Source: Branchiostoma floridae
Taxonomy: Eukaryota > Chordata > Leptocardii > Amphioxiformes > Branchiostomatidae
Length of the DNA stretch: 64,000 nt
Assembly: GCF_000003815.2 (NCBI RefSeq)
Contig: NC_049996.1
Coordinates: 13,072,419-13,136,418 of the forward strand
Direction of reading: 5' to 3'
Numbering within the stretch: position 1 is the stretch's first letter; each line of letters starts with the position of its first letter. The translations under genes and the position numbers were made by a program. This document shows, in pieces, positions 31,825 to 44,911 of the stretch. The notes under the pieces are model-generated. The model searched no databases and was not told the origin of the DNA. It worked only from the letters and a program-made list of their open reading frames with translations.

Positions 31825-33754
31825 CCAGAGGATGTTATCTAATAGCATATTCTACTATATTCAAATTAAAATGGTGCAACTTGAACAAGGGCCTCCAACT
31901 TTGAAGCGTTGATAATCTTTGTTATTTCTAAGTTATACTTACTTTAATTTGTATCAATTTCTTGAATTGTTGATATCATTTGCTGTACATAGAACAAACA
32001 AATACAAGATAATATTTGTCTCTTCAACTATGATGAGCCAGCAATTCAGCACCAAGGACAGGAACAGACTCCTAAAAGACTTATTGATTTACCTCTAGTA
32101 TGGAACTGGTATGTTATTATTTTCTAACAAAACTCTTCATCATGATTTGACAACATTCTTTGCAAAATAATGGTCTCAACTCTCAAGTAACAAATTAAAA
32201 AAAACATTTACACCAATGAGAGTTGAAAAACCGACAAAACATGTCACATCTTAACTATCATACAATAAGCCAACAATGGCAAAACCAAATACAGGAAAAA
32301 TTGTTAGGTTTTGCTTGGAATGGGTCAAATCCCCCTCAAATTGCCAATGTCCTCTAGTTGCCAACATACAGATGCAAGAAGAGATTATACCAGAGGAGAA
32401 TGAATGGCCTCTATCTGGCAAATGACGTTAGCACTGCCGTCATGCCATGGTGATGAATGCTGAATGTGTCCCTCCCGTATGGAACTGGCATTTATGTGAT
32501 ATACATGTAATATCCAAGGCTTTTAGTGGGGTCTACGTCACCCGGGTATCTGCCCTGAACCAATTTGTAACAAACTTGTCATGCCCATCTTTTAACATCC
32601 TGGCAATGAAGTTATGAAACAACAAGGTTTTTAAGATTTTTCATACATGTATTGCTGGTACATGGGCCCATCCAAAAAGATCTACCGTAACTTTTCACTG
32701 GTTTGAAATTTTAAACTATACATTTTCACCTGTAGTAAGGAAATCAAGACATGTATACTTGTTGGAAGTGATGTATCTTGCTTTATGGGAATGCGACAGA
32801 TTTCTAGCGATGTTCGATTGGGCTGGCCGCTGGAATCACAATTTAGTCACACCAAAAAGCAGTTACTCAGCTAGTGACGGTGAAGAAGAGTGATGGATGT
32901 CACTCAAAACATCTGGAAGTAAATATCCATTTTTTATCCAGTTGTAGAGATTGATTTGTATTTGAATATTGTTTACCTGGATGTCTTACCTTCATATATG
33001 AAGCTGTATTTCCTGAACAAGTATGTTCTTTGTAACATATTTCGGGCACAGATTTGGCCATTTTTGGGGAGAAATACTATTAGCATGCGATAGCATTGGC
33101 CTGATCCCCTGAGTATCAAACTTGTGCGATCTATGTGCATTTTTGTTTCATCTTCCATGATTACACACAGACAGAATGATGACTTTTTCTGTGCAGCAGA
33201 TGCCCAAAAAATAGCAGTTTTGGGTGAAAAATTGCTTTTAATGATGGTTTTTACAAAAAATGACAATTACACAGAAAATGGGACCTGAGTATGTTGTTCA
33301 GCAGCATATCAGGCACCCCTTTTTACCTAGATTAACCAGAAAAAAACGTTGTAGAATACGTGCTAGCGCCTTCCTGAGTGAGATGGCCCTCGATTTTAAA
33401 AAAAAAAGACTTTGCACCGAGACAAAAAACAAAACACATTGCATAAGAGGCATCCCACGATCATGTAACAATTCACCGACAATCTCAATACTGGATATTT
33501 TATGAACCTTCCATCAATGAAGACTTTACACAGCTACATTAAGAAAGAAATTTTGCAAGACAGTTGAATTATATTCACATAGCACACGACTTACATCCTT
33601 GAACAATTCTATCCAACCATTAAACTGACAACATTTAAAGCTTTGTCGCTTTAAGAAGAAAATGCTCCATACCTCAGATGCAAGTTGTTTCATCTCGGCT
33701 AAGTTAGACACAATGAGGAATCAAACTATATTGAGAACAGCGTTGTTGGTTTAG
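31825..33754. other. Repeat-derived sequence without supportable gene
   Basis: Segments 32882-32985 match the fragment at 570-692. A phrase near 32370-32420 (minor plus frame MQEEIIPEENEWPLSGK) has an AG before it but no donor. The long opposing frames at 32973-33266 (minus) and 33260-33505 (plus) lie in the same repeat context and are not called. Confidence 0.35.
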
Positions 33755-33877
33755 TATGCAAGTCTCCCCATGGCACTGTTAACATTCACCCTGACTAAAA
33801 GCTTAGACCCCAACAGTGGAAGAGAGATTCAGATTTACGATGAGACGTCGTTCATGCCAGTCAGGTCGGACATGTAG
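33755..33877 (+). CDS. Candidate plus-strand exon or small ORF (ATG at 33770)
   Basis: After an acceptor-like GTTGGTTTAG the frame reads YASLP then MALLTFTLTKSLDPNSGREI then QIYDETSFMPVRSDM and TAG. Codon composition is good from the ATG on. A weak donor CAG|GTCGGA lies near the end. The other two frames are also fairly open for 150 bp, which lowers confidence. Confidence 0.3.
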   Translation, partial: YASLPMALLTFTLTKSLDPNSGREIQIYDETSFMPVRSDM

Positions 33878-34525
33878 GACAACATCAAAGTACGGAATCG
33901 GGAAACAGATTCACGTATCAGATGAGAGTCATTTGTGATTGGTCAGCCAGAGAGAAGTTGTCAACATCAAAGGAGTTGCAGCATTGGAAGAGTTGGAGTG
34001 ATGAGGCATGAATTGATGTAAAAAAAGTCACCTATCACCCACTGAATATGGCCGACTAATATTAATGATTATAGCTGTATGCGTAAAAAGATTTCCATAC
34101 ATCAAGTACAATGGGACATTTGATAAACCAAAGCAGCAAAAAGACCAATTCCAGCATCAACAATCTTCGACATGGGCAAAGCACCTTGTCAAAATATCAT
34201 TCTATTGAAGAAAACATCTAAGATATTAAGAAGGGTGTATTTTAGCCTTGAACAGGTACTCTTCACTTTCTATCTACTTAAATTAGGTACTCCAAAGAAT
34301 TTGTGAATTAATTAATCGAATCATTCAAAATTTTTATAAATTTACCATCAACAAGGACAATGAATGAATGAAGACCTTTTACTGTATACAATGTATTTTG
34401 TCTAACCAAACTAAGTACAGATCACAAGAAAGACAAAGCAATATTAGAATGCCATGTAGAAGTACAATTGTTCAGACCTGGACCTGAACCTCTGAATCTG
34501 GACCTGAACTTCAACATGAGCTTTA

Positions 34526-34893
34526 TAGGGCCACACCACTTTTTTTGTTGTTTCTCGGATTTTGTCAGAAAAAAAAAGTTGGTCGGAAAAAAAAAATTTT
34601 TTGAACTTTCCGGGGTATGAGAGATTGAGGGGCTCACTCAAGTTACAGTTAATTAAGGGGGTCCCTGGTAGCAAAGTCAAAAGTTTTCAGAAAAATTATA
34701 ACGTAGCGTCCAAAATAGGCACGTACAGTTACTGGATTTTGAGGCCAATAATTGATTTAAGAAAGCAGAGGCTGTCAAATTTTGAAAACACGAGGTGTAC
34801 GTGTTGCCATCAATTTGAAAAGTTGTTTTTTTCAAATCGGAACAAATAGGGTAGGAAAATCCAAGAAACAACAAATAAAGCTGGTGTGGCCTA
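34526..34893. mobile_element. MITE family J, copy 2
   Basis: The ends 'tagggccacaccac' and 'gctggtgtggccta' are inverses; just inside, 'ttgttgtttctcggatttt' pairs with 'aaaatccaagaaacaacaa'. The remnant of MITE E at 34473-34511 touches its left side. Confidence 0.85.
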
Positions 34894-34996
34894 GGTACAA
34901 CACAGCACTACGAAACAGAAGAATGGGATTACTTGGATTCACTTCAATGCTTTGTGATTGCATCAATCACACTTTGTGTCTTGACCAATTTTGCAG

Positions 34997-35557
34997 TAAG
35001 GCCACAGCAGGTAAATTTTATGGATGACATCCTCTGCTGACTGCAAAAATAGTGCGATATGGCGGAAAAAAAACGATGGGTGGAAAAAAACAAGATGTCT
35101 ACATTTTCAAAAATAGGCACCATAAAGTTGTGATGAATGTTGTTACAAGAATTAAAGGGACAAAACATGGTATCAGAGCCAACATTCATTCCTGTATTCA
35201 AGACATGTACTGGTGTGGTAAAAGTGACACTCTAGTGTGGTAGACTGACATCACCAACAAAGTTGGTAACCACACTCAGGGCTTCCATATTAGTGTTACT
35301 TTTAACTAGTGTAACTATTCAATAAGTTTCATTTCTACAACTACAGCCCTACTACTACAGCCCTGGGTACCTCGCAAGTGTCACTTCTACAAGTACAATT
35401 ATTAGGCTACAATACAACATATTTGCTTAAATTGGTACTTTATCGTCATGATGACCATCCCTGCAGAGGAAAAAAAATCTTTCTTTTTTTTTCTGAAATC
35501 AGGCAAAAATTGATGCGCGTCCTGATGTCATCCATAAAATTTACTTGCTGTGGCCTT
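34997..35557. mobile_element. MITE family K, copy 1 (561 bp)
   Basis: Ends TAAGGCCACAGCAGGTAAAT and its inverse (pairing about 35 bp, through 'tttatggatgacatc'). A second copy is at 59169-59627 with the interior in the opposite orientation. Confidence 0.85.
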
Positions 35558-35974
35558 AGCTGTAAGACAGCAAAAGTTCAAAAGTCTCTTAATCTATGTC
35601 CCAAAGCTTGCTCTCATCCATATGTGCTACATGTGGGCTTCTGTTCAAAAGGATGATACATTAAGGGCTAACTAACATGACATCAGAATACTCTTAAGTC
35701 AACATAGGTGTCCTGGGATGTAGATTAAGGCATAGGGAAGAAATGTTGTGTTTCTGGTTAACCAACCAACATAACAAACAAATAACGTCTTTTTTCATCC
35801 TGCTCCTAGCATAATTGGGACAAAAATCTGACATCTCATGTCATTAAGTAATGAATTTGAAACTGACTTGCTGTATTCCACACTATTATGACTGGAAACA
35901 AACTATCATCCTTAGGCCTTAACACATCATATGGACAAACAGCATTGAAGCTTTTTGACCAATGTTCCTGCCAA

Positions 35975-36100
35975 GCCTTAGGGCAAAAATGTTGCGTTTT
36001 CCGTTTCCCGACCTACAAAAATGTACCCTAGAAAAACCTGCCAACCTCAGTCTTTTTTTTTGGTGCCCAGTGGAGTCACATAACCTTTTATGGAATCTGA
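35975..36100. repeat. MITE family L, partial copy
   Basis: Starts 'gccttagggcaaaaatgttg' and continues 'gtttcccgacctac', 'aaaacctgccaacc' and 'cagtggagtcacata' as in 29743-29845; the right half is missing. Confidence 0.65.
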
Positions 36101-36410
36101 TGTCTTACTGCTACCAAATGACAAATTACTATCACCATTCTATTCTAATTCGCTGGTGCTCATAGCTGGCCCACTTTAATTCAACATAAGCATAGTCTAT
36201 GAATTATCAAGCATACCAGGTCAACTTAACTCTACATACACATAGAACGTAAACTTTCATCCTAAATTTATCATTGATATCATTCCTATTGCAAAATAGT
36301 CAAACTCCAGAATGCCCAAAAGCAACACGGTGACCAGAGTCAAACGTAATTCATCGTTAAACATTTCCAGCCTGCCTCAGTTTGCTGTTAAGCATTGCGT
36401 TGCAAGTAAG

Positions 36411-36733
36411 GCTAGGGGCACAACCCATCGTACGTGCAAATACGTGCTGTCTATTGCCAAAATGTGGGCAATCTTTTGGGATCCGTAAGTGGTAAGTACC
36501 ACCTCCGTACGAACTCGTAGGGAATCTGACGTATTTTGGAGAACGCAGACATGCTATAGAACTTAAATAATACGTGCCGGCAAAACTTTGTGTGCCATTG
36601 GGCTGCGGATTCGCCCCCTGCCCTGTACAGCGCCTGCCCTGTACAGCCTGAACGTTTTCAGAAATACGTGGCAGATGTGGCCTCCAAAAAAAACGTACGG
36701 ACAAATTTCACGTACGGCGGGTTGTACCCTTAG
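36411..36733. mobile_element. MITE family I, copy 2
   Basis: Left 'gctaggggcacaaccc', right 'gggttgtacccttagc'; the interior matches copies 1, 3 and 4 in inverted order. It carries a short tandem 'gccctgtacagc' duplication. Confidence 0.85.
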
Positions 36734-36913
36734 CTAAAAGCGCTTATAGGCTCACTTAATAGATGCAGACCGTAGCTAACAATAGTCAGAGGTGCCTCAG
36801 TACAATACAAGAATATCGTCATACGAGTGCATCACCTACACACTAACAGTTAAGAGAGTCCAGGGCAACAAAACATTATACAACAGTTACCATTACTGTG
36901 GTCAAGTACCTAC

Positions 36914-36963
36914 CACTAACAACCGATCTCTCTTCACACTGGGTACCCTCTTCCATTCCATCA
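36914..36963 (-). CDS. Candidate exon of locus IV (16 codons)
   Basis: A strong acceptor (GTTTGTTTTGTAG) is followed after two bases by MEWKRVPSVKRDRLLV and a donor GTAGGT in phase 0. It enters in phase 1, so the ATG may be internal. The connection to the first exon at 44024 is inferred from strand only. Confidence 0.4.
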
Positions 36964-37040
36964 CTACAAAACAAACGCCACACTTAAATAGAACTCTACA
37001 AGGAAAAACAGGAATCCTGTGTTACCACTTTCAGGGATAA

Positions 37041-38064
37041 GTCCAGAAGCTCCTGTGAGTACATCGGAAATGCGATGCATCATATTAAAAATCAGAGCGA
37101 TTATCATTTTCCTGGGGTTATTATTTTCCCATTCATTAATGCTGGCTGAAAATTGGATATGATATAATGTGCAGGGTCAGTTAATTATTACCTGACTTTG
37201 AAATGACCGCAGTTTTAAAATCGTGACAACTATAAGGTCTGACGAAGTCAACCGTTTCATGAGAAATACATTACGGCATAAAAGACACTGTCAAACTTGT
37301 ATTAACTCATACACAGTACTACATTTGAATAGTTTTGTACAAAAGTCATGTACTTTATTTCAAAAGTCAGCTATACACTATAAACTTATGTTAGAAAACA
37401 GGGTTGTAGCTGAGCAGCTGGGGATGGAAAAAAAAAATTCCCCATTCTGTCCTCTATGACAGACAATAATTGATATGTAAACTAAGATAGAAAAAAACTG
37501 AAACTTCACCAAATCAGATGCCATTGAAAAGCTTAGTCTACAATTCAAAATTTACACCTCAAAATGCAGGAAATAGTGTTTTAGAGGGTCTAGATTTCAA
37601 AATTTTCCGAGAACCAGACCTGCCTAGGGACGTTGTGTGACACTTTCGGTGCTCTATAGGGTTCAAATTCAAAATCGAGGAACCTGCTGTAGATATTTCT
37701 CAGACACCAATAAACTGAGACATTAAGTCTTAAATAAGAGCATCTTGTCAATTCCTTTAAGTAGAACTCAACATCCATACAATAACTCAAAGTCAGAGTA
37801 CGAATTTAGCAAGCAGGAAGAGTTCTAACATTACACTGTTGTTAGTCTGTGTAACACAAACTCTGCTGTCCAGGGCTGTAACTGGCCCCTCCTCGCGGAT
37901 GTGGGCCGGCGGATGATTGGCGGGCTGCTATAAGCAAGATTTAATCAGGCTACACTGTTGTTAACTTGAAAGTTCATCTGTGTTGGTAGAAGTCTTTATT
38001 GAAATGATTTAACTGCAATATCCAACACAGTAATAGAATATTAAGTTATTCTACATCAGAGCTT
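37041..38064. other. No supportable gene; possible element relic
   Basis: The block 37560-37690 ('ttttagagggtctagatttc') resembles the part of element P before its G-run block, so the coding-like minus frame there is rejected. A short CpG-rich patch with ATTGG and CTATAAG lies at 37890-37940. Confidence 0.35.
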
Positions 38065-38280
38065 TACAACCATCCCTGAACAGAGACGGTGGGCGCCATA
38101 GACTTCCTGCAACTTATGATCCACTGCTTACTGCTCAGTCTCGAGTACTATCTGCATAATGTGACATCACTGCAGCTGTGGATTGTTCATTCCTTGACAA
38201 AGACTGGTGCTTTTCAGTCGAAAATTTCGGCGAGTCCAATTTTTTGTGTTGGATATTACAGTTAAACTACTTCAATAATC
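38065..38280. repeat. Retroelement-type tail, family R, copy 2
   Basis: Shares 'agagacggtgggcg' with copies at 27300 and 61610, and 'gtccaattttttgtgttgga' with 18230-18260. It contains 'gactggtgcttttcagtcg', an imperfect hairpin usual in such tails. Confidence 0.45.
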
Positions 38281-38939
38281 ATAGTGTTGTGATTAAAATA
38301 TTACATCTCGTCGTGATCGGCACCCCAAGAACCCTCCAGGATTGTCCCCTATCGTCACCTCAATGTTGATTGGCTATGATTGATTGTAGCTGCTGACATA
38401 ATTAATCTCCATCACTTATACCACCAATCAAGGCACTGTAAATTAGGCGGTCACTGTAAAATCAGCCACAGGTCAAACCACAAATTATCATCACACGGAA
38501 ACTCAAACCTGATTGTGAAATAACTAGACTTTTCCTTAATTTTATGTTTTCTATCTAAGGTAAATCTATGGTTCATCTTCCATAGTCTCTAAGCTGTCTT
38601 ATATATAGCTCCTATGGATAAAACAGTGATGCATATTGGGAAAACTCCAGGGCCAGGGACCAGGGTCAATCTCATTTCCTGTCACCTTCCTGGGACCTTT
38701 CTGACACCTTTAAGCAACCTTTAAGCCACCTTTAAGCCCAAACATCCTGATGTACCTAGCATGCAAATGTCAGAATAGACTAAACAAACACACAAACATG
38801 AATGGACAACAAAACCTCTGTTTTGCAAACATAGAGAATCATACAGATACAGCTGAACTGGAACTTGTAAGTATTTTCTTTCATAGCAAATAAATGCACA
38901 GTTTCTCCCCAATGGCATATTTCCTATACGTTATTACCT

Positions 38940-39290
38940 TCGCCGACAAGGTTATATTTGCGGTTAAGGCCTCATGTTGTGTCCCTATATGTAGGTCAAC
39001 AGCATATTACTCGAGAAGCTGTGTATGGATTTTGATGATATTTGGTATTTGAGTAGCGGTTGCAGACAGGAAGGTCGTGTTTGAAAATGGTTGGCGTAGC
39101 CTTTTTCTGTCAGGGCGGTAGCGGGCCAAAGGTGTGCGTCTGCTTTCTCGTGAACTACAGCATAACTTGAGAACCTTTATATGGATCCTGATGATACTTG
39201 GTAGGTGGTGGGGTTTCAGGAAAACGAAGGTCAAGTTCAACAATGGGCTCCCTAGTGGCTGCCTAAGGTACTGCAGCAAAACTTTTAGTT
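38940..39290. repeat. Dispersed non-coding repeat, family T, copy 1
   Basis: Contains 'ctcgagaagctgtgtatgga' and 'aaaacgaaggtcaagttcaa'. Reverse-complement matches occur at 42897-43150 ('gaacttgaccttcgttttcc', 'cctaccaaatatcatta'); a related phrase is at 56700-56830. Confidence 0.65.
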
Positions 39291-40678
39291 TACATTAAAA
39301 TAGACAGTTGTCATCATTTTCAGAGGGAGTGAATGGTTAAATGGAGCCATATTAATGGCCATTCCAAGCACTGTCAGTCTCCCTAAAGGTTTTACTTAAT
39401 TGACCAAATACTGCAAGAAAACGCATATTGAAACAAAGTTTAACCAATACAGTTGAAACAAAGTCTTCAACGTGGGGAAATAGAATCAGCAGATTTTACA
39501 GTTGTACTGCTAAGGCTACTGACATCAAGATCCGACCTTTTCATGACTTTCCATATTTGTAATGCAGAGAATCATATACATCCATCAATCATGATAATAA
39601 ATGAATCTTCATACAGCATTCATCCCTATGCATGATCGTATAGAGTGATAAAATTAGCGGAACTGAAACATTTGTTCCTGGTTCAATATTTGGATATTAA
39701 TAAAGTCCTCATTTGCATAAATCATATCTGTTTATCATATTTTGAGATAACAGAAAATTTCATATGAAAGTGTAATCTTCAAACAATTCTTTTTACCAAT
39801 TATACAAATGAGGTCCTAATTTGCATAATTCATACTCAGAAAGTTCACATCTGCTATAGAATATACCTAATGCAGAAACTTAAGTATAATAGTCCCGTCT
39901 TTCACAAACATGTACCATGAACAGAATAATGAACAGATATGTTTAATTTCAATTTGTCCTCTCCTTCTCAGTTACATATGTCACAATCATGAGCTAATAA
40001 AATTCCTATCACGGAATGCATTTACTTTATAAACTTTCTGACTATTCTATTATTCTTTCATTGTTGTCATAGTTCAACTCTTTTCCCACCTCAAAATGAC
40101 ATTGTATCACTTTAAACTTTCTGCCATGAAACAGTTTAAAGCTGTTCCTGTAAATTCATCTAGATTCTGACGCAGTACTTACCTAAATCAGTAGAGGGCC
40201 AACCCATGGTGGTCACATGGAAGAAAAAAAGATACTTTTAGTTACAAGTCATTAACAATTAGAAAGTACATACAATTTTTGAAAATAAAAGGGACAACCT
40301 GGAAATGTTGAGTTAATGGTTGAATCTAATTAATCAACCTTTGTTTTTATAGTTTCATACTTTCTTTCATCATCAGGGCTCCTGTGCAAAATGTACAAAA
40401 TAATGAATATTACCATTATTATGCCCATTTTTTTGGCCCACAAAATTGGAGCTCTTAGCTATGTGTACTATGTAATTCCTGCGTGTGCACAGTCTCAACA
40501 GTGCAAGACTTTTTTAGGGTTTGTTCAAAGCAAGGCCAATTTTTTTGACCACTTAAAGATAATGAACTATAAGGTCAACGTGGTGGATGGTGGATATAAT
40601 CCAATTTTGGAGATAGAATTTGGATTTAAAAGCTTGAAAATTACAGAAGGGAAACAGTTGTCTTCAAAAAACTTGATA
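39291..40678. other. No firm gene
   Basis: The plus frame at 39453-39635 (SLQRGEIESADFTVVLLRLL) is codon-like but has no clear splice sites. A 'catcatcagggctcctgtg' phrase at 40370 may start an unrelated element. The rest is AT-rich. Confidence 0.3.
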
Positions 40679-41135
40679 CAGTCAAACCTGTCTAGAGCGG
40701 CCAATCAAGGGACTGCAGAAATATGGCCACTATAGACAGATGGCCACTATAGATAAAATGTTGATCAGTTGACCATGAGCAAGCTACACATGATTTCAGT
40801 TCCCACTAATCTTTCTCACCAAGTATCATTGTCTCGATCGGTAAATTGACCGCCAAAGACTTGCACTTTAATGCTCAAGGCATGCATACCTTCTGCTACC
40901 GCCAAAATGACCCTGTCAGGAACTCCAAATCCTCGCAAACTACAATTTCAAACTCGTTGCAGGGTGACATAAGGCTGCAGTATGGTTCCAACAGGCAGTG
41001 TTTCTGTATCAACGGGACCAGAAATCGTGTGGCCGCGTTGGATAATTTCTTAATCATTACGAATCCAAGGGACTGAGACAAAAAGTGGCCACTATGGCCA
41101 GATGGCTGCTATGCAAAGGTGGCCGCTAATACATG
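40679..41135. mobile_element. MITE family F, copy 2, right end lost
   Basis: Starts CAGTCAAACCTGTCTAGAGC and follows the order of copy 1 (8282-8837), but ends at 'ggccgctaatacatg' without its terminal 'ggtttgactg', directly against copy 3. Confidence 0.8.
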
Positions 41136-41137
41136 TA

Positions 41138-42056
41138 CAGTCAAACCTGTCTATAGCGGCCACTCAAGGGACTGGTCAAAATTGGCCACTATAGAGAGGT
41201 GGCCACTATAGAGAATATGCTAATTAATTGACCACAAGCAATAAGTTACACATGGTTTTAGTACCCACTGATTTTTATTCACATAATACAGTACTGTACA
41301 TGTACTGCAATGATTTTTACACTATATGTATTAAGAAAACAAAAGCTATAAAAAGTTTTAAATGTTCTACAGTTGATATTGTCTGAAGAGACCGGTATCG
41401 TCATATTTCTTTGATCTTTCGTCTTGTATCCTTTGATACCTCGCCGTCCGTGTGTTCCCGCTCGCGTTCACACGTCAGGTTCGCCCATTATGCTAATGTG
41501 GTACTCACAAGAAAAGTAACGTCATTTTAGACTTATCTCTTAATAAATGTAAGAATAAAATCCATCATAGTCTGAAGTTCATATCATTTTCTCTTTGTAA
41601 CAATTTATTTAGACATTTTTGTGATGTGAATTAACCTAAGCGATAGTGTATTAGAACGTAATTTTAACACAATTTACCTCCGTAATATAGGTGTCGTCTA
41701 TTGACCTTATATGACCTCGTTTTTCAGCGGGTATGGGTAGCGCCAGTTTACGAAGTTTTGTTTTGAAAATAAGTCAAAGAGGTTTTAGATCCGGCGTAGG
41801 GTGACGATACGGCCGCTGTATATGGCCGAACGCGTGCCGAAACATAGATCAGCGGTCCGCGTGGCCGTAATCGGCAGTGTTTTTGTACCTGCGGGACCGG
41901 AAATCGTGTGGCCGTGGCCGCGTTGGACAGGTGGCCGCTAAGCCTATTCCTTAATCATTACGAATCCAAGGGACCGACAAAAAGTGGCCACTATGGGCAG
42001 GTGGCCGTTATGCAAAGGTGGCCGCTAATACAGGTTTGACTGTACAGGTTTGACTG
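41138..42056. mobile_element. MITE family F, copy 3, long, with doubled right end
   Basis: Starts CAGTCAAACCTGTCTATAGC and ends 'caggtttgactg' twice in a row ('ggtttgactgtacaggtttg'). It is longer than copy 1; extra CpG-rich sequence (about 41390-41880) sits inside. Copies 2 and 3 together form a head-to-tail compound. Confidence 0.8.
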
Positions 42057-42169
42057 TGTACATGTAGTTTGCCAGTCTAAAGTCTAAGGAAAGAAGCTGT
42101 TGCTGTAGAAGGTCTAAGGTATTTGCACAATATAACAATGTGACCGATACAATGTGCTGCATCACATAC

Positions 42170-42364
42170 TATAAATGCAGAAATGTTCGAGGTGGTTTAT
42201 GTTCACGGTTTTTGCTGTGGCTGCTTTACCGCGAACTTAAAACCACTGCAAACATTTTTCCAAGGCATTAACGGACTACAGTGCTACGAACTTATAGTCA
42301 CCACGAAAAGTTCTTTTTCCTGCTACCGTGGACTTAATCCCCGCAAACTTAAATGCATTTACAG
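42170..42364. mobile_element. MITE family A, copy 2
   Basis: Ends 'ataaatgcagaaatgttcg' and 'aatgcatttacag'; the interior 'accgcgaacttaaaaccact' as in copy 1. Confidence 0.7.
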
Positions 42365-42709
42365 CCTTGCTGCCATCAGATTTGGAGTACAAAAGACCTC
42401 AGCAGTAATTCAGATGGCACCCTGGGGCTACCACTTTTACTACACAAAGCGTTACTGTAACATTATGATTGTAGTAGATTTTGAAATACAGCACTAAGTC
42501 TTGACTCTACTCTCTTTAAAAGAAACACAGCACTGGAAAATCTTATTCCTTATCAATGAGATCATATCTTAAGCAAAGAAGAATGACTACATTATAAACT
42601 AAATGCAAACGAATGGCTTTAAAACCTAAAACACTGTCATGTACAATGACGGGGATAATTGTTATCTGTCTGAGCTAAATTCTAGTTTACAGCATATGGT
42701 AGTCTTGTG

Positions 42710-42905
42710 GTAGTTGACTTTTTAAAGAACCTGGTCTGGAGGACGTTAGATAGAGGTCCCGTGTTTGAGGAGAGACGCAGGTAAAAGAACGGGCCACACT
42801 TATCGAAAAGCGTAGTGGCCCTTTGTTGTGTGAGCAGATAAATTAAATCCATGTGTAGGTTTACCTGGTAGGAAACCGGTGCCTGCAGTTCAAAAAAGGC
42901 GCTAG
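42710..42905 (+). repeat. SINE-family copy, plus orientation
   Basis: Contains 'gaggtcccgtgtttgagg' and 'taaaagaacgggccacact', inverses of phrases in the minus-strand copies. Confidence 0.65.
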
Positions 42906-43150
42906 GGGGCCCAAACTCACAGCACTTACTCTCTACCCCGAGGGCTATCTACCACTCAAAAATGACCACAGCATGTCCAAAACACGTGATATCAAACATT
43001 GAGGTTCTGCTGCAAAACCTTAGCAAGCCGCTAAGGGGCCCATTATCGAACTTGACCTTCGTTTTCCCAACCCCTACCCACCTACCAAATATCATTAGGA
43101 TCCATTGAAGACTTATCGAGTCAAACTATTTACGGACGGAAGAACAAACA
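42897..43150. repeat. Dispersed non-coding repeat, family T, copy 2
   Basis: Reverse-complement relative of 38940-39290: 'cgctagggggcccaaactca', 'gaacttgaccttcgttttcc', 'cctacccacctaccaaatat'. Confidence 0.65.
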
Positions 43151-43964
43151 GACGCACAAGCCTAAAACATAACCTTAGCCATTCTGACAAAGGTAACAAT
43201 AGTTTACGTAACATCAATTCCTACCTCCTCATCCAAACTGGTAGGCCTACGAACATTACCCGAAGCGTACATTGTATGGCCTTCACTTCAGCGCTCTTAC
43301 AACTGATCATCAACACAATGTCTTATACTTTCCCTGAGACATATGCAGGTCTTTTTTATTCATCTTCATTTTGTTTTCCCAATTAGCATTGAAATTTATT
43401 GTATCTTAATGACACTTGTTAACATTTTATGTGCCATATTTCATCATACTATAGACATGTGGTATTTCTAAGTCCATCTGTAAACAATGTTAAGGACATT
43501 ATTTTTCAATTGTATGTGCATGACAAGAATTCATTTAAGAAACCGCGCTTTCAGTACTTTAATGGCTCAATAAAATGTATCCCTACACACTCTACTTTGT
43601 ACGTATTCATTCTACCATAAAATGTTCTGTGGCCAAACTTTCATTTATCTCTATCAAGTATGGAATTGATATTAATAATAACGTCTCCGAGAATAACAAA
43701 TAATACTAACCTTTGGATTTGGAAGGTTAAAATATGGCATCCTTTTTTTCCTACGGTCATTTTTTAAACTCTGTCATTGACAGAAGCAGGTGTGAGCACA
43801 TATTATGTCTTAGCGTCTTCTTAATAAGTAAGTCAGGTTTTTTAAAAATACATTAAGTGCTACAGTTATTAAATGAAAGCTGGCGTCAAACAAGATACAT
43901 TATTCTACTTATGAATTAGTTTTTAGCGCAAACATATTTATATGCATATCATGGATAACCTTAC

Positions 43965-44024
43965 CTTATCTTCATAGACTGGATGAAGACTTGCTATCGT
44001 TCTACGGCGTGCGATTGCGTACAT
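43965..44024 (-). CDS. Candidate first coding exon of locus IV (20 codons)
   Basis: Minus-strand ATG at 44024 opens MYAIARRRTIASLHPVYEDK, ending exactly at donor GTAAGG in phase 0. The segment and its upstream flank are CpG-richer than the surroundings. The basic N-terminus could be a targeting signal but this is not certain. A plus-strand frame over the same bases (MKTCYRSTACDC) is also open and is judged the shadow. Confidence 0.5.
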
Positions 44025-44205
44025 TCTGCCGACTTTCAAACGGATTTCGCTGCCGCACCTACCCTACTGTACACTGTTATCATTACCGGTAGAAAGCATT
44101 TGGAATTTGTTTGGAAATAAAGGCAGTGACCTGCGACATTTATGTTATTAGAGCCGTGGTGCTTAAGTGATCTTTCCGCAGTGACAATTCCTTTATTCGT
44201 CAAAC

Positions 44206-44310
44206 AAAGAGATACCTCTCATACTTGCTAAGCATGATTGAAAAGAGGACAATATGACAAAAGCCATTGATGTAGCACTACAAAGCTGCCTGTGTTCCGT
44301 CTTGTTTTGT
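44206..44310 (-). CDS. Weak candidate exon upstream of locus IV
   Basis: Acceptor GAGTTGCAG is followed by KQNKTEHRQLCSATSMAFVI and LSSFQSCLASMR, with a possible donor GTATCT in phase 1. It does not join in phase to the exon at 44024. The frame is part of a 63-codon open frame that starts with ATG at 44384. Confidence 0.25.
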
Positions 44311-44911
44311 TTCTGCAACTCAATCATGAAGAAATGGCATGGATCGTGAAAGAGTGACCGTACCAATTTTTTTTTTTTCACCATTCAATTCTATAGAAAG
44401 ATATAATGCAAACCAGAGGTTCTTCTGCAGTACCTTAGAAGGTTGTCAGGGGCCATAAATTTAATCATTTTGCAGCCTACAATTTTTAATTATACTAAAT
44501 ATCAGTTTGGTATATGGAGTTATGCTGTATGCTGAACTAACACATAGACATGTACACACATACACACCACACCAGCTTGGCAAAGGTAATGACAGATTGA
44601 GTATACTCTATATTATGTAAGATGCAAATTGTGCTTCTATGTCCAACTAACTCTTCTGGCATATTATTAAGTCTACACCGTATTTCACATATACCCAAAT
44701 GTTCCGGGTTTTTTTCAGCAGCCAGTCTACTGAATGTTAAAAGTTACTCCAATCAGTTTACGACATAGTGCAGAATTGTGGACAAGGTTTAAAGACTTCA
44801 CTTGACCTACTGTACATGTATAAGACAAAATATCAACTGACTCGAAACAAACTTTTTGCTGGCCCAAAATCTAAATGGCAATGCATTATTTCAAGGCATT
44901 TATACTTGCAG

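Noticed and set aside
37590-37790. Coding-like minus frame ending VWFSENFEI
   Set aside because: The bases match a dispersed-element motif (TTTTAGAGGGTCTAGATTTC) seen also near 25.1 kb, so the frame is probably repeat sequence.
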